Below are positions 1-5,382 of a stretch of DNA of 5,838 nucleotides, in pieces. Each line of letters starts with the position of its first letter. The first letter of the stretch is position 1. The notes under the pieces are model-generated. The model was not told where the DNA came from and ran no database searches. It worked only from the letters and a program-made list of their open reading frames with translations. The DNA lies in contig JAGWVG010000119.1 of the NCBI GenBank assembly GCA_018970965.1, positions 1-5,838 of the forward strand. Reading direction: 5' to 3'. The translations under genes were made by a program, and so were the position numbers. This DNA is from Alphaproteobacteria bacterium (GTDB lineage: Bacteria; Pseudomonadota; Alphaproteobacteria; Sphingomonadales; Sphingomonadaceae).

Positions 1-98
1 TAGCGGCACTCACGGCAATAGCATTCAAACTTCATAAAGCCCGGACCTTCGGCCCGATACTGCACATCGCCACAATAACACCGTCCGGTGATCGCCAT
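1..98 (-). CDS. GFA/DUF636-family (CENP-V/GFA fold) protein, N-terminal part
   Basis: Only the first 32 codons are present; the gene continues past base 1. The visible protein begins MAITGRCYCGDVQYRAEG and has a C-x-C pair (Cys7, Cys9) and a later C-Y-C-R-E-C cluster (Cys26, Cys28, Cys31). This is the usual zinc-ligand layout of the GFA domain (family of glutathione-dependent formaldehyde-activating enzyme). Most members have no proven reaction, so a formaldehyde role should not be assumed. The start is well supported: AGGAGG lies 8 nt upstream of the ATG (minus strand, bases 107-112). The gene begins 29 bp after the stop of the zeta-class GST gene on the same strand, so the two are probably cotranscribed. 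That fits a glutathione theme, but the link is inferred. Confidence 0.85.
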   Translation of the reverse strand, partial: MAITGRCYCGDVQYRAEGPGFMKFECYCRECR

Positions 99-106
99 TG
101 CTCATT

Positions 107-112
107 CCTCCT
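107..112 (-). promoter_or_regulatory. Ribosome binding site of the GFA-family gene
   Basis: Reads AGGAGG on the minus strand, 8 nt before the ATG at 98. It is a near-perfect Shine-Dalgarno sequence in the short gap after the upstream gene. It decides the start: another ATG at 105-103 is in a different frame and lies almost on top of the AGGAGG. Confidence 0.8.
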
Positions 113-127
113 CTAGGTGGTGCAGGC

Positions 128-760
128 TCAATCAGGTTTCACAGCGTCGGGATGGGCTGCCGCAAATGCGGGCAGCGCACAGGCCCGCGCATCAATGGCA
201 ACCAATTTGGGGAATGCGTCGAGCGGCGTGTCCACGCGCCGCGCATTCGCCATTTGAGGGATAAGGCAGATGTCGGCCAAGCCCGGTGCCGCGCCTGACA
301 GGAAGGGCTGGTCGGCATCTGCCAGCGCCTCAAGGGCTGCAAAGCCTTCGCTAATCCAGTGGCGTGCCCATGTGTCGACCGCGTCTTGCGACTGGCCCAA
401 TTCATGCCGCAAATATTTTAGGATGCGCAAATTGTTGATCGGGTGAATGTCGGCGGCAATCAGCAGCGCCTTGCCAAGCTCGGCCGCACGCGCGGCTGGG
501 TCTGCTGGCACAAAGCGGGGGGTGGCATAGGTCGCATCCAGCCAGTCGATAATAGCGAGGCTTTGCGTTAAGCGCAGATCGCCAACTTCCAACATCGGCA
601 CAAAGCCCTGTGGGTTCTTTGCCTTATAATCTGCGGCCTTTTGTGCGCCATCCATGAGGCTGATCGTCACGCGCTCATAAGCCACGGCTTTCAGGTTCAA
701 CGCAATGCGGACGCGATAGGCGGCAGAGGATCGCCAATAATCATAGAGCCGGATCGTCAT
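128..760 (-). CDS. maiA: Zeta-class glutathione S-transferase, maleylacetoacetate/maleylpyruvate isomerase
   Basis: A 210-residue cytosolic protein, the usual length for this family. In the family, glutathione catalyses the cis-trans isomerisation of maleylacetoacetate (tyrosine/homogentisate breakdown) or maleylpyruvate (gentisate breakdown). The thioredoxin-like N-terminal domain carries SSAAYRVRIAL (residues 11-21), the zeta-class active-site loop. Its usual Cys is replaced by Ala, as I recall for many bacterial members. VPML (54-57) holds the cis-proline and QSLAIIDWLD (66-75) binds glutathione. The helical C-terminal domain has DIHPINNLRILKYL (104-117) and GLADICLIPQ (160-169). The frame stays open upstream to about 1222, but the family homology starts at the ATG at 760, which has AGGAGA just before it. 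Codons further upstream lie antisense to the DUF2147 gene. No other tyrosine or gentisate pathway gene is in view, so the substrate is open. Confidence 0.92.
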   Translation of the reverse strand: MTIRLYDYWRSSAAYRVRIALNLKAVAYERVTISLMDGAQKAADYKAKNPQGFVPMLEVGDLRLTQSLAIIDWLDATYATPRFVPADPAARAAELGKALLIAADIHPINNLRILKYLRHELGQSQDAVDTWARHWISEGFAALEALADADQPFLSGAAPGLADICLIPQMANARRVDTPLDAFPKLVAIDARACALPAFAAAHPDAVKPD

Positions 761-889
761 TGTCTCTCCTAGGCTGATGCCGCACACAAGACCAAAGGGG
801 CAGCTTGCATCGCTTTGCATTTCATGGCCTATGCATCGCATCGACGGGCAAACATGCCAAGACGGAAGTGATAAAAGGAGAGTTGATCG
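761..889. promoter_or_regulatory. Divergent intergenic region between maiA and the DUF2147 gene
   Basis: This 129-bp gap must hold the promoters for two divergent genes. I find no -35/-10 pair close to consensus on either strand. It does contain a cluster of related words: TGCATCGC at 806-813 and again at 832-839, a further TGCAT at 816-820, and the palindrome ATGCAT at 831-836. The TGCAT at 816-820 and ATGCA at 831-835 could form a 5-bp hairpin. These may be regulator sites or chance. Confidence 0.4.
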
Positions 890-1303
890 ATGCGCCATTT
901 GCTGACCGGCCTTGCTCTTTTGGCCATTGCCAGCCCCAGCTTTGCCGCCACCTCGGTGTCGGGCCGCTGGTATACGGAAGAAAAAGATAGCATTGTCCAA
1001 ATTGGTCAATGCGGCCCTGTTGTTTGCGGCAGAGTGGCCAAGGTGCTGCGCGTCGCCCCCAATGGCGGCAAACCCGTTGACGCCAACAATCCTGATCCCG
1101 CGCTGCGCAGCCGCCCGATTGAAGGCATTACGCTTCTTTCGGGCTTCAAGGACGCGGGGGATGAATGGGAGGGCCAGATTTACGATCCGCGTGCTGGCAA
1201 AACCTATCGCTCGACACTGCAAAAACAGCCCGATGGCTCGTTGCGCGTTAAGGGATGCCTTGGCCCCTTCTGCCGCGCGGTGAAGTTTACCCCGGCCCCC
1301 TAA
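890..1303 (+). CDS. Secreted DUF2147-family protein
   Basis: 137 residues. Residues 1-19 are a classical Sec signal peptide (short basic start MRH, hydrophobic LLTGLALLAIA, then SFA before the likely cut at Ala19/Ala20), so the mature protein of about 118 residues is probably periplasmic. The mature part matches the DUF2147 pattern: GRWYTE near 25-30, a V-Q-I-G-Q-C-G-x-x-V-C-G-R segment (36-48), GQIYDPRAGKTYRS (95-108), and a C-terminal GSLRVKGCLGPFC (116-128). Four cysteines form two C-x4-C pairs (41/46 and 123/128) and could be disulfides in the periplasm. The family is thought to form a small lipocalin-like beta-barrel; its function is unknown. The start has AAGGAG at 875-880, 9 nt upstream. 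The gene stands alone on this strand and converges on the oxygenase gene 17 bp away. Confidence 0.88.
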   Translation: MRHLLTGLALLAIASPSFAATSVSGRWYTEEKDSIVQIGQCGPVVCGRVAKVLRVAPNGGKPVDANNPDPALRSRPIEGITLLSGFKDAGDEWEGQIYDPRAGKTYRSTLQKQPDGSLRVKGCLGPFCRAVKFTPAP

Positions 1304-1312
1304 TGGGCCGGG
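1291..1312. terminator. Inverted repeat around the DUF2147 stop codon, possible bidirectional terminator
   Basis: CCCGGCCC (1291-1298) and GGGCCGGG (1305-1312) form a perfect 8-bp all-G/C stem with a 6-nt loop, CCTAAT, that contains the TAA stop of the DUF2147 gene. It sits between two convergent genes, where one hairpin could stop transcription from both sides. Neither side has a T-run directly after the stem; the plus strand becomes T-rich only at about 1319-1330. Intrinsic termination is plausible but not proven, and a role in protecting mRNA 3' ends is an alternative. Confidence 0.55.
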
Positions 1313-1320
1313 CGTAAGCC

Positions 1321-2268
1321 TTATTTCTTCAAGCCAATTTCAATCAGCCGTTGCACGAGAAAATCATTCGCGCTGATCGGCTCGGGATAGCGATTGGGGG
1401 TTTCGGCACTGATGCAGCCCGGCAGCGTCTCAATCAGAAAATCTGATGCGAGATGCAGGAAGAACGGCATTGAATAGCGTGGAATATGCCGTCGCTCAGG
1501 CGGCGGATTCAGCACGCGGTGAATGGTCGATGGCAGATGATGGTTGGTCAGCCGCTCCAACATATCGCCGACATTGATGACCATCGCGCCTTCGGGCGGG
1601 GTGATTGACAGCCAGTCGCCGTCGCGCGTCAGCAATTGCAGGCCGCCTTCTTCGGCGCCCAGCAGCAAGGTGATGAGGTTGATGTCACCATGCGCCCCCG
1701 CGCGAATGCCAGGCGCATCCTGTGGGATTGGCGGGTAATGCAGCAGCCGCATGACAGAATTGCCATTTTCAACGGCTGGCTCAAACCAGTTGGGCGCAAG
1801 GCCCAAATAGCGGGCAATGGCCGAAAGCAAGCGATTGCCCGCATCATCAAATGCGGCAAACATCTCGCGGAAGGTGGGTTCAAAGTCAGGCAGCTCGGCC
1901 GGCCAGATATTGTCGGGCATATGATCGCGGAAGCGATGGCCCGGCGGCAGATCGCGCCCGATATGCCAAAATTCTTTCAGATCGACATGTGCTGCATCTT
2001 TGGCAATTTCTGTGCCGAAGGGCGTGTAGCCGCGCTGGCCTGAGAGCGCGGCAGAATAATAGCTGCGCTTGACCTCTTCGGGCAGCGCAAAAAACTGGCG
2101 TGTCAAATCCCAAGCGCGGTCAATCAGCCCTGCATCAATGCCGTGATTGGCAATGACAGCAAAGCCAAAGGTACGAAAGCTGTTGCCCAAAGCCGCGGCA
2201 AAGCCATCTGGATCGCTGGCCTGATCAGCAAGTGAGAGCGTGGGGATCTGGTTCAGAATATCAGTCAT
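1321..2268 (-). CDS. Fe(II)/2-oxoglutarate-dependent oxygenase, isopenicillin N synthase-like family
   Basis: 315 residues, typical for the family, cytosolic. The N-terminal DIOX_N-type region (about 8-120) includes FRTFGFAVIANHGI (31-44) and FFALPEEVKR (59-68). The C-terminal double-stranded beta-helix domain (about 170-275) holds all the expected metal and cosubstrate residues: His193 and Asp195 in AHGD, His250 in STIHRV, and Arg264 with Ser266 in PRYS for binding 2-oxoglutarate. An active dioxygenase (hydroxylation or oxidative cyclisation coupled to 2-oxoglutarate decarboxylation) is therefore expected. The substrate cannot be read from sequence; bacterial members of this type are rarely characterised. 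The ATG at 2268 fits the family start, but no Shine-Dalgarno sequence precedes it. The gene follows the bactofilin gene by 27 bp on the same strand, so cotranscription is likely. Loose annotation as isopenicillin N synthase should not be taken literally. Confidence 0.92.
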   Translation of the reverse strand: MTDILNQIPTLSLADQASDPDGFAAALGNSFRTFGFAVIANHGIDAGLIDRAWDLTRQFFALPEEVKRSYYSAALSGQRGYTPFGTEIAKDAAHVDLKEFWHIGRDLPPGHRFRDHMPDNIWPAELPDFEPTFREMFAAFDDAGNRLLSAIARYLGLAPNWFEPAVENGNSVMRLLHYPPIPQDAPGIRAGAHGDINLITLLLGAEEGGLQLLTRDGDWLSITPPEGAMVINVGDMLERLTNHHLPSTIHRVLNPPPERRHIPRYSMPFFLHLASDFLIETLPGCISAETPNRYPEPISANDFLVQRLIEIGLKK

Positions 2269-2290
2269 GAAGGCGCTCTAGGCGCAGTTG

Positions 2291-2309
2291 GCGGGCTATT
2301 CCAGCCCGC
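2291..2309 (-). terminator. Stem-loop at the bactofilin stop codon, between bactofilin and oxygenase genes
   Basis: On the minus strand GCGGGCT, loop GGAAT, AGCCCGC form a perfect 7-bp stem. The TAG stop of the bactofilin gene (2298-2296) starts at the last loop base and runs into the stem. No T-run follows (CAACTGCGCC). It ends 22 nt before the ATG of the oxygenase gene. It could be a weak or partial terminator that lowers oxygenase expression relative to bactofilin, or a processing/stability element. Confidence 0.45.
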
Positions 2310-2703
2310 TATTCACCAATTTCAACTCATTGGGCTGCGCGCTTTTTTGAGACAGGCGACCATCCACCCGTGCGCCTGTTTCCACCGAGATGCTCTCATA
2401 GGCCACATCCCCCAGCACGCGCGCTGATTTTTCAATCACAAGCTCGGTCGCGACGACAGTGCCTTCCACCGTGCCGCCCAGCGTTGCATGTTGTGCTGTG
2501 ACATTGCCCTTGATGCGGCCTGAAGCGCCCAGTGCGAAATTGGCGCAGGTAACATCGCCAATCAGCTCTCCTTCGACAAGCACATCGCCGCTGGCCGACA
2601 AATTGCCCGTCAGGTTGACATCGCTGCCAATGATAGAGCGGCTGCTGCGGCCGCCACGGATTTGCGCTGTGCCGTCAGCTTCACCTGCTTTGCCCCACGC
2701 CAT
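2296..2703 (-). CDS. Bactofilin, polymer-forming cytoskeletal protein
   Basis: 135 residues. The core (about 22-118) is the right-handed beta-helix of bactofilins, seen as short repeats with regularly spaced Gly and hydrophobic residues: SIIGSDVNLTGNLSASGDV (23-41), VEGELIGDV (43-51), GRIKGNVTA (62-70), GGTVEGTVVA (76-85), ARVLGDVAY (94-102), GARVDGRLS (110-118). Short, disorder-like tails flank it (1-20 and 119-135), as is normal for the family. Bactofilins self-assemble without nucleotides into filaments that scaffold cell-wall enzymes, stalks or cell-shape factors. The usual M23-peptidase partner gene is not next to it here. The ATG at 2703 is preceded by GAGGGG 8 nt upstream. The gene is upstream of the oxygenase gene in the same unit. 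The family call is firm; the cellular role in this organism is not known. Confidence 0.93.
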   Translation of the reverse strand: MAWGKAGEADGTAQIRGGRSSRSIIGSDVNLTGNLSASGDVLVEGELIGDVTCANFALGASGRIKGNVTAQHATLGGTVEGTVVATELVIEKSARVLGDVAYESISVETGARVDGRLSQKSAQPNELKLVNSGLE

Positions 2704-2735
2704 GTTCTGATCCCCTCATGTCCAATCTTGGGCGA

Positions 2736-2764
2736 AGGTTAAGCAGGCTTGGGTGATTCGCCAA
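2736..2764 (-). promoter_or_regulatory. Candidate promoter for the bactofilin-oxygenase unit
   Basis: On the minus strand TTGGCG (2764-2759) and TAACCT (2741-2736) are separated by 17 nt. They match the vegetative -35 and -10 consensus at 4 of 6 and 3 of 6 positions, a level common for alphaproteobacterial promoters. Transcription would start about 25 nt before the bactofilin ATG. The -10 overlaps TTAACCTT, which resembles a CtrA half-site. This is a weak call from spacing and position. Confidence 0.3.
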
Positions 2765-2789
2765 ATCTTTTGACCACAGGAAGACTGCG

Positions 2790-2809
2790 GGCCTGTTTCA
2801 GAACAGGCC
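2790..2809 (-). terminator. Stem-loop around the stop codon of the small membrane protein gene
   Basis: On the minus strand GGCCTGTT, loop CTGA, AACAGGCC form a perfect 8-bp stem with a 4-nt loop that contains the TGA stop of the gene. The sequence after it (CGCAGTCTTCCTG) has no T-run. Its place at the 3' end of the gene, with a candidate bactofilin promoter downstream, suggests a transcript end or 3'-end stabiliser. Confidence 0.5.
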
Positions 2810-3025
2810 GCCCCCCAGCATCAGCCGTGCAAGACCGATCAGAATGACAATCAGGTTGAGCGTGCGGCCACTTGTCTGACCCGATGTCGCACCAATGCCC
2901 AGCCCGATAATCGCAAGCGGGATGATCAGCCAATTCGCCCAACCCAGAAAGGGAATAAAGGCAATTGCCACCATCACGAGGGCAACCAAGCCAATCAGCA
3001 GAGAAATCATGTTGCGCATGGACAC
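2798..3025 (-). CDS. Small multi-pass membrane protein of unknown function
   Basis: Up to 75 residues, almost wholly hydrophobic. It shows a first membrane segment at about 6-29, a second at about 31-47, a polar loop SGQTSGRT (48-55), and a third hydrophobic stretch at about 57-73 containing Arg67. I do not recognise a named family; small proteins of this shape are common and uncharacterised in alphaproteobacteria. The start is uncertain: GTG at 3025, ATG at 3019 (73 residues) and ATG at 3010 are all in frame, an in-frame stop lies 15 nt before the GTG, and none has a clear ribosome binding site. ATG at 3019 seems most natural. The regular hydrophobic pattern, the loop and the stop-codon hairpin support a real gene. 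It lies divergent to the P450 gene and 94 bp upstream of the bactofilin gene on the same strand. Confidence 0.72.
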   Translation of the reverse strand: MSMRNMISLLIGLVALVMVAIAFIPFLGWANWLIIPLAIIGLGIGATSGQTSGRTLNLIVILIGLARLMLGGGLF

Positions 3026-3137
3026 GATGTGACCCGCTTAAGGCTCCATTGCAAGCCGCAAGCGCCGTGCTTAATTAACAAGCCTGTCAGCGACCATCAA
3101 AGAGTCGCGCCCCTGAGAGGACGATAGAGGAAGATTT
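3026..3137. promoter_or_regulatory. Divergent promoter region between the small membrane protein and P450 genes
   Basis: This 112-bp gap separates divergent genes. It contains the 8-bp palindrome TTAATTAA (3071-3078) in an otherwise G/C-rich stretch. Toward the P450, TTGCAA (3049-3054) lies upstream of the A/T-rich palindrome. Toward the membrane protein, TTGATG on the minus strand lies 17 nt before TAATTA. The hexamers match consensus only in part, so the shared -10 idea is tentative. AGAGGAA (3126-3132) is the P450 ribosome binding site, about 5 nt before its ATG. Confidence 0.35.
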
Positions 3138-4508
3138 ATGGGTTACGCGCACACGCATGATGCCAATCCACACTGGTTGCCGCGCCTGCCGCGCACCGCG
3201 ACGGATGACATCCCCGGCACCGATGGCTGGCCCCTGGTGGGGACAACATTTGAACAGCTGAAAGATCCGCACGCCTTTACGCGCAAAATGGCCGCCACCT
3301 ATGGCCCGATTTATCGTGTGCGCAGCTTTGGCGGCCGCACCGTCCAATTGCTTGGGCCGGAAGCGAACGAGCTGGTTCTGTTTGATCGAGATAAAGTCTT
3401 TTCGTCGGAACAGGGCTGGGGCCCGGTGCTCAATCTGCTCTTCCCGCGCGGGCTGATGTTGATGGATTTTGATCAGCATCGTGTCCATCGCCGCACGCTC
3501 TCCGTCGCGTTCAAGCCAGAGCCGATGAAGCTGTATTGCGACGCGCTGAACGAAGGCATTGCCGCCCGCGTCAAGCAATGGTCGGGCACCAAATTTGAAT
3601 TTTATGCAGCGATTAAGGCGCTGACGCTTGATCTGGCAGCGACATCTTTCCTCGGCATTCCTTGGGGCCCAGAGGCCGACCGCATCAATCAAGCCTTTGT
3701 CGATATGGTGCAGGCTTCGGTGGGGGTCGTGCGCATCCCCATCCCCGGCACCAAGATGGCGAGGGGTGTGGCGGGGCGAGCCTATTTGAAAGACTATTTT
3801 GGGCGCGAAGTGCCCAAGCGCCGCGCGTCAGATGCGCAGGATATGTTTAGCCAAATCTGCCGCGCAACCAATGAGGATGGCAGCCTGTTGAGCGATGATG
3901 AAATCATCGATCACATGAACTTCCTGATGATGGCGGCGCACGATACCATCACCTCCTCGGCAACCTCGATGGTGATGCTGCTCGGCCAAAACCCGGCGTG
4001 GCAAGATAAGCTGCGCGACGAGATGATCGGCCTTGGCCTTCAAGGGGACGATCTGCCTTATGATCGACTCAATGATCTGGTGTTGACCGACTACGCCTTT
4101 AAAGAATCGCTGCGGCTGATGGCACCTGTGCCGTCCATCCCGCGCCGTGCAATCAAGGATTTCGACTTTGGCGGCTATCATTTCAAGGCGGGCACCTATG
4201 TAGGCATCAGCCCAGCCTTCACGCATAAAATGCCAGAATATTGGCCTGATCCGGAAAAATTTGATCCGCTGCGTTTTGAGCCAGAACAGGTCAAGGCGCG
4301 TCACAAATATGCTTGGGTGCCCTTTGGCGGCGGCGCGCATATGTGCCTCGGTTTGCACTTTGCTTATATGCAAATCAAAATTCTGATGTGGCATCTGCTG
4401 CGCGATCAACGCATCGTGCTGCCGAGCGGAAGTGGCGCATCGTGGCAGGCATGGCCTATCCCCAAGCCGCGCGATGGTCTGCCGGTGCAAATCGTGCCGC
4501 GCGGCTAA
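3138..4508 (+). CDS. Cytochrome P450, soluble bacterial type, family not assigned
   Basis: 456 residues with no N-terminal membrane anchor, so cytosolic. All core P450 signatures are present: C-helix region HRVHRRTLSVAF (114-125); I-helix AAHDTIT (266-272) with the acid-alcohol pair Asp269-Thr270 used for oxygen activation, though the usual Gly is Ala267; K-helix ESLR (323-326); PDPEKFDPLRF (370-380); and the heme loop FGGGAHMCLG (396-405) with Cys403 as thiolate ligand. It should be an active monooxygenase. The length and I-helix wording recall CYP120/CYP26/CYP51-like bacterial P450s more than the P450cam group, but this is impression only and the substrate is unknown. The start is supported by AGAGGAA upstream. 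No ferredoxin or reductase gene is adjacent. It is the first gene of a plus-strand run and is followed after 22 bp by the PhzF-like gene. Confidence 0.95.
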   Translation: MGYAHTHDANPHWLPRLPRTATDDIPGTDGWPLVGTTFEQLKDPHAFTRKMAATYGPIYRVRSFGGRTVQLLGPEANELVLFDRDKVFSSEQGWGPVLNLLFPRGLMLMDFDQHRVHRRTLSVAFKPEPMKLYCDALNEGIAARVKQWSGTKFEFYAAIKALTLDLAATSFLGIPWGPEADRINQAFVDMVQASVGVVRIPIPGTKMARGVAGRAYLKDYFGREVPKRRASDAQDMFSQICRATNEDGSLLSDDEIIDHMNFLMMAAHDTITSSATSMVMLLGQNPAWQDKLRDEMIGLGLQGDDLPYDRLNDLVLTDYAFKESLRLMAPVPSIPRRAIKDFDFGGYHFKAGTYVGISPAFTHKMPEYWPDPEKFDPLRFEPEQVKARHKYAWVPFGGGAHMCLGLHFAYMQIKILMWHLLRDQRIVLPSGSGASWQAWPIPKPRDGLPVQIVPRG

Positions 4509-4519
4509 CGCATAGGATC

Positions 4520-4524
4520 AGGAG
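4520..4524 (+). promoter_or_regulatory. Ribosome binding site of the PhzF-like gene
   Basis: AGGAG, 6 nt before the ATG at 4531, inside the 22-bp gap after the P450 stop. It supports this start and independent translation within a shared transcript. Confidence 0.75.
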
Positions 4525-4530
4525 TAAGGC

Positions 4531-5382
4531 ATGTCTGCATCCCGCCAAGTCGCTTTCCGTCAGGTTGATGTCTTCACGCGTCGGCCCTTTTACGGCAACC
4601 CTGTTGCCGTCATTCTGGATGGCGCAGGGCTCAGCACAGCTGAGATGCAGCAGATCGCGCAATGGACCAATTTGTCAGAGACGACATTCGTCCTCCCGCC
4701 CGATGATCCAGCGGCCAGTTATCAGGTGCGTATCTTCACCCCAAGGGCAGAACTGCCTTTTGCAGGCCACCCAACTTTGGGGACGGCGCATGCGGTGCTT
4801 GAGGCGGGGATTGCGCAGCCCGTAAATGGCAGACTGGTGCAGCAATGCGCCGCAGGGCTGGTGGATGTCGCCATTGAGGGGGATATGCGCGCCTTCCGCC
4901 TGCCGCGCTATGCGCAAAGCGATGCGCCTGAGGCAGATCGTTTGGCGGCGGCCTTGGGCGGGGCAGGCCTGCTGGTTGCGCCGCCTAAGATTTTGGATGT
5001 TGGCCCGCGCTGGGTGATTGGCGAGTGCGTCTCCCCCGCAGCGCTGGCGGCACTCACCCCTGATTTGGCGGCGCTTGCGGAGTATGATCGCGCGCACAAA
5101 ACAACAGGCCTCACGCTCTTTGCACTGGGAGAAAACGGCGCCAAAGTGCGCTCTTTTGCCCCTGCTGATGGCATTGCGGAAGACCCGGTGTGTGGCAGTG
5201 GTAACGCTGCCGTGGCGGCCTATCAGCTGTTGCGCGGGACGCTGACGGATGGGGATGCCTATCTTGCCTCACAAGGGCAGGAGTGCGGGCGCGATGGCGA
5301 AATTCATGTCCGTATTTCAGGGGCTGATGTTCATGTGGGCGGCCATTGTGTCACCTGTGTTTCGGGCGTGATTGGCCTTTAA
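4531..5382 (+). CDS. PhzF-family isomerase/epimerase-like protein
   Basis: 283 residues, normal for the family, cytosolic. PhzF proteins have two similar halves of diaminopimelate-epimerase fold with the active site between them. The phenazine enzyme PhzF isomerises dihydro-hydroxyanthranilate, but most relatives have unknown substrates. Visible markers are RQVDVFTRRPFYGNPVAV (10-27), WTNLSETTFV (45-54) with Glu50 matching the catalytic Glu of PhzF, FTPRAELPFAGHPTLGTA (69-86) with His80, EDPVCGSGNAA (217-227) with Asp218, and SQGQECGRDGEIHV (247-260). In place of the second epimerase Cys the N-terminal half has this Glu, as in PhzF itself. The AGGAG at 4520 supports the start. No other phenazine genes are present, so phenazine synthesis is unlikely. 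The 22-bp distance from the P450 gene suggests a shared transcript and possibly a shared substrate. Confidence 0.92.
   Translation: MSASRQVAFRQVDVFTRRPFYGNPVAVILDGAGLSTAEMQQIAQWTNLSETTFVLPPDDPAASYQVRIFTPRAELPFAGHPTLGTAHAVLEAGIAQPVNGRLVQQCAAGLVDVAIEGDMRAFRLPRYAQSDAPEADRLAAALGGAGLLVAPPKILDVGPRWVIGECVSPAALAALTPDLAALAEYDRAHKTTGLTLFALGENGAKVRSFAPADGIAEDPVCGSGNAAVAAYQLLRGTLTDGDAYLASQGQECGRDGEIHVRISGADVHVGGHCVTCVSGVIGL

Noticed and set aside
761..1222. A 154-codon open extension upstream of the maiA start on the minus strand.
   Set aside because: The family match begins at the ATG at 760, which has its own AGGAGA. The extension has no recognisable domain and runs antisense to the well-supported DUF2147 gene.
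1636..2043. A 135-codon plus-strand frame opposite the oxygenase gene.
   Set aside because: It is antisense to an oxygenase with intact catalytic residues and resembles no family.
3087..4490. Two long minus-strand reading frames (about 201 and 220 codons) opposite the P450 gene.
   Set aside because: They are antisense to a complete P450 with all motifs, and their products are rich in His, Arg and Gln without a recognisable fold, as expected of shadows in G+C-rich DNA.
4496..4505. The palindrome GCCGCGCGGC just before the P450 stop codon.
   Set aside because: It has no loop of its own; as a hairpin it leaves a 3-bp stem. In G+C-rich coding sequence this is expected by chance.
4313..4825. A 170-codon plus-strand frame spanning the end of the P450 and the start of the PhzF-like gene.
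   Set aside because: It overlaps two well-supported genes in another frame, its product is Arg/Ser-rich with no domain, and it has no clear ribosome binding site.
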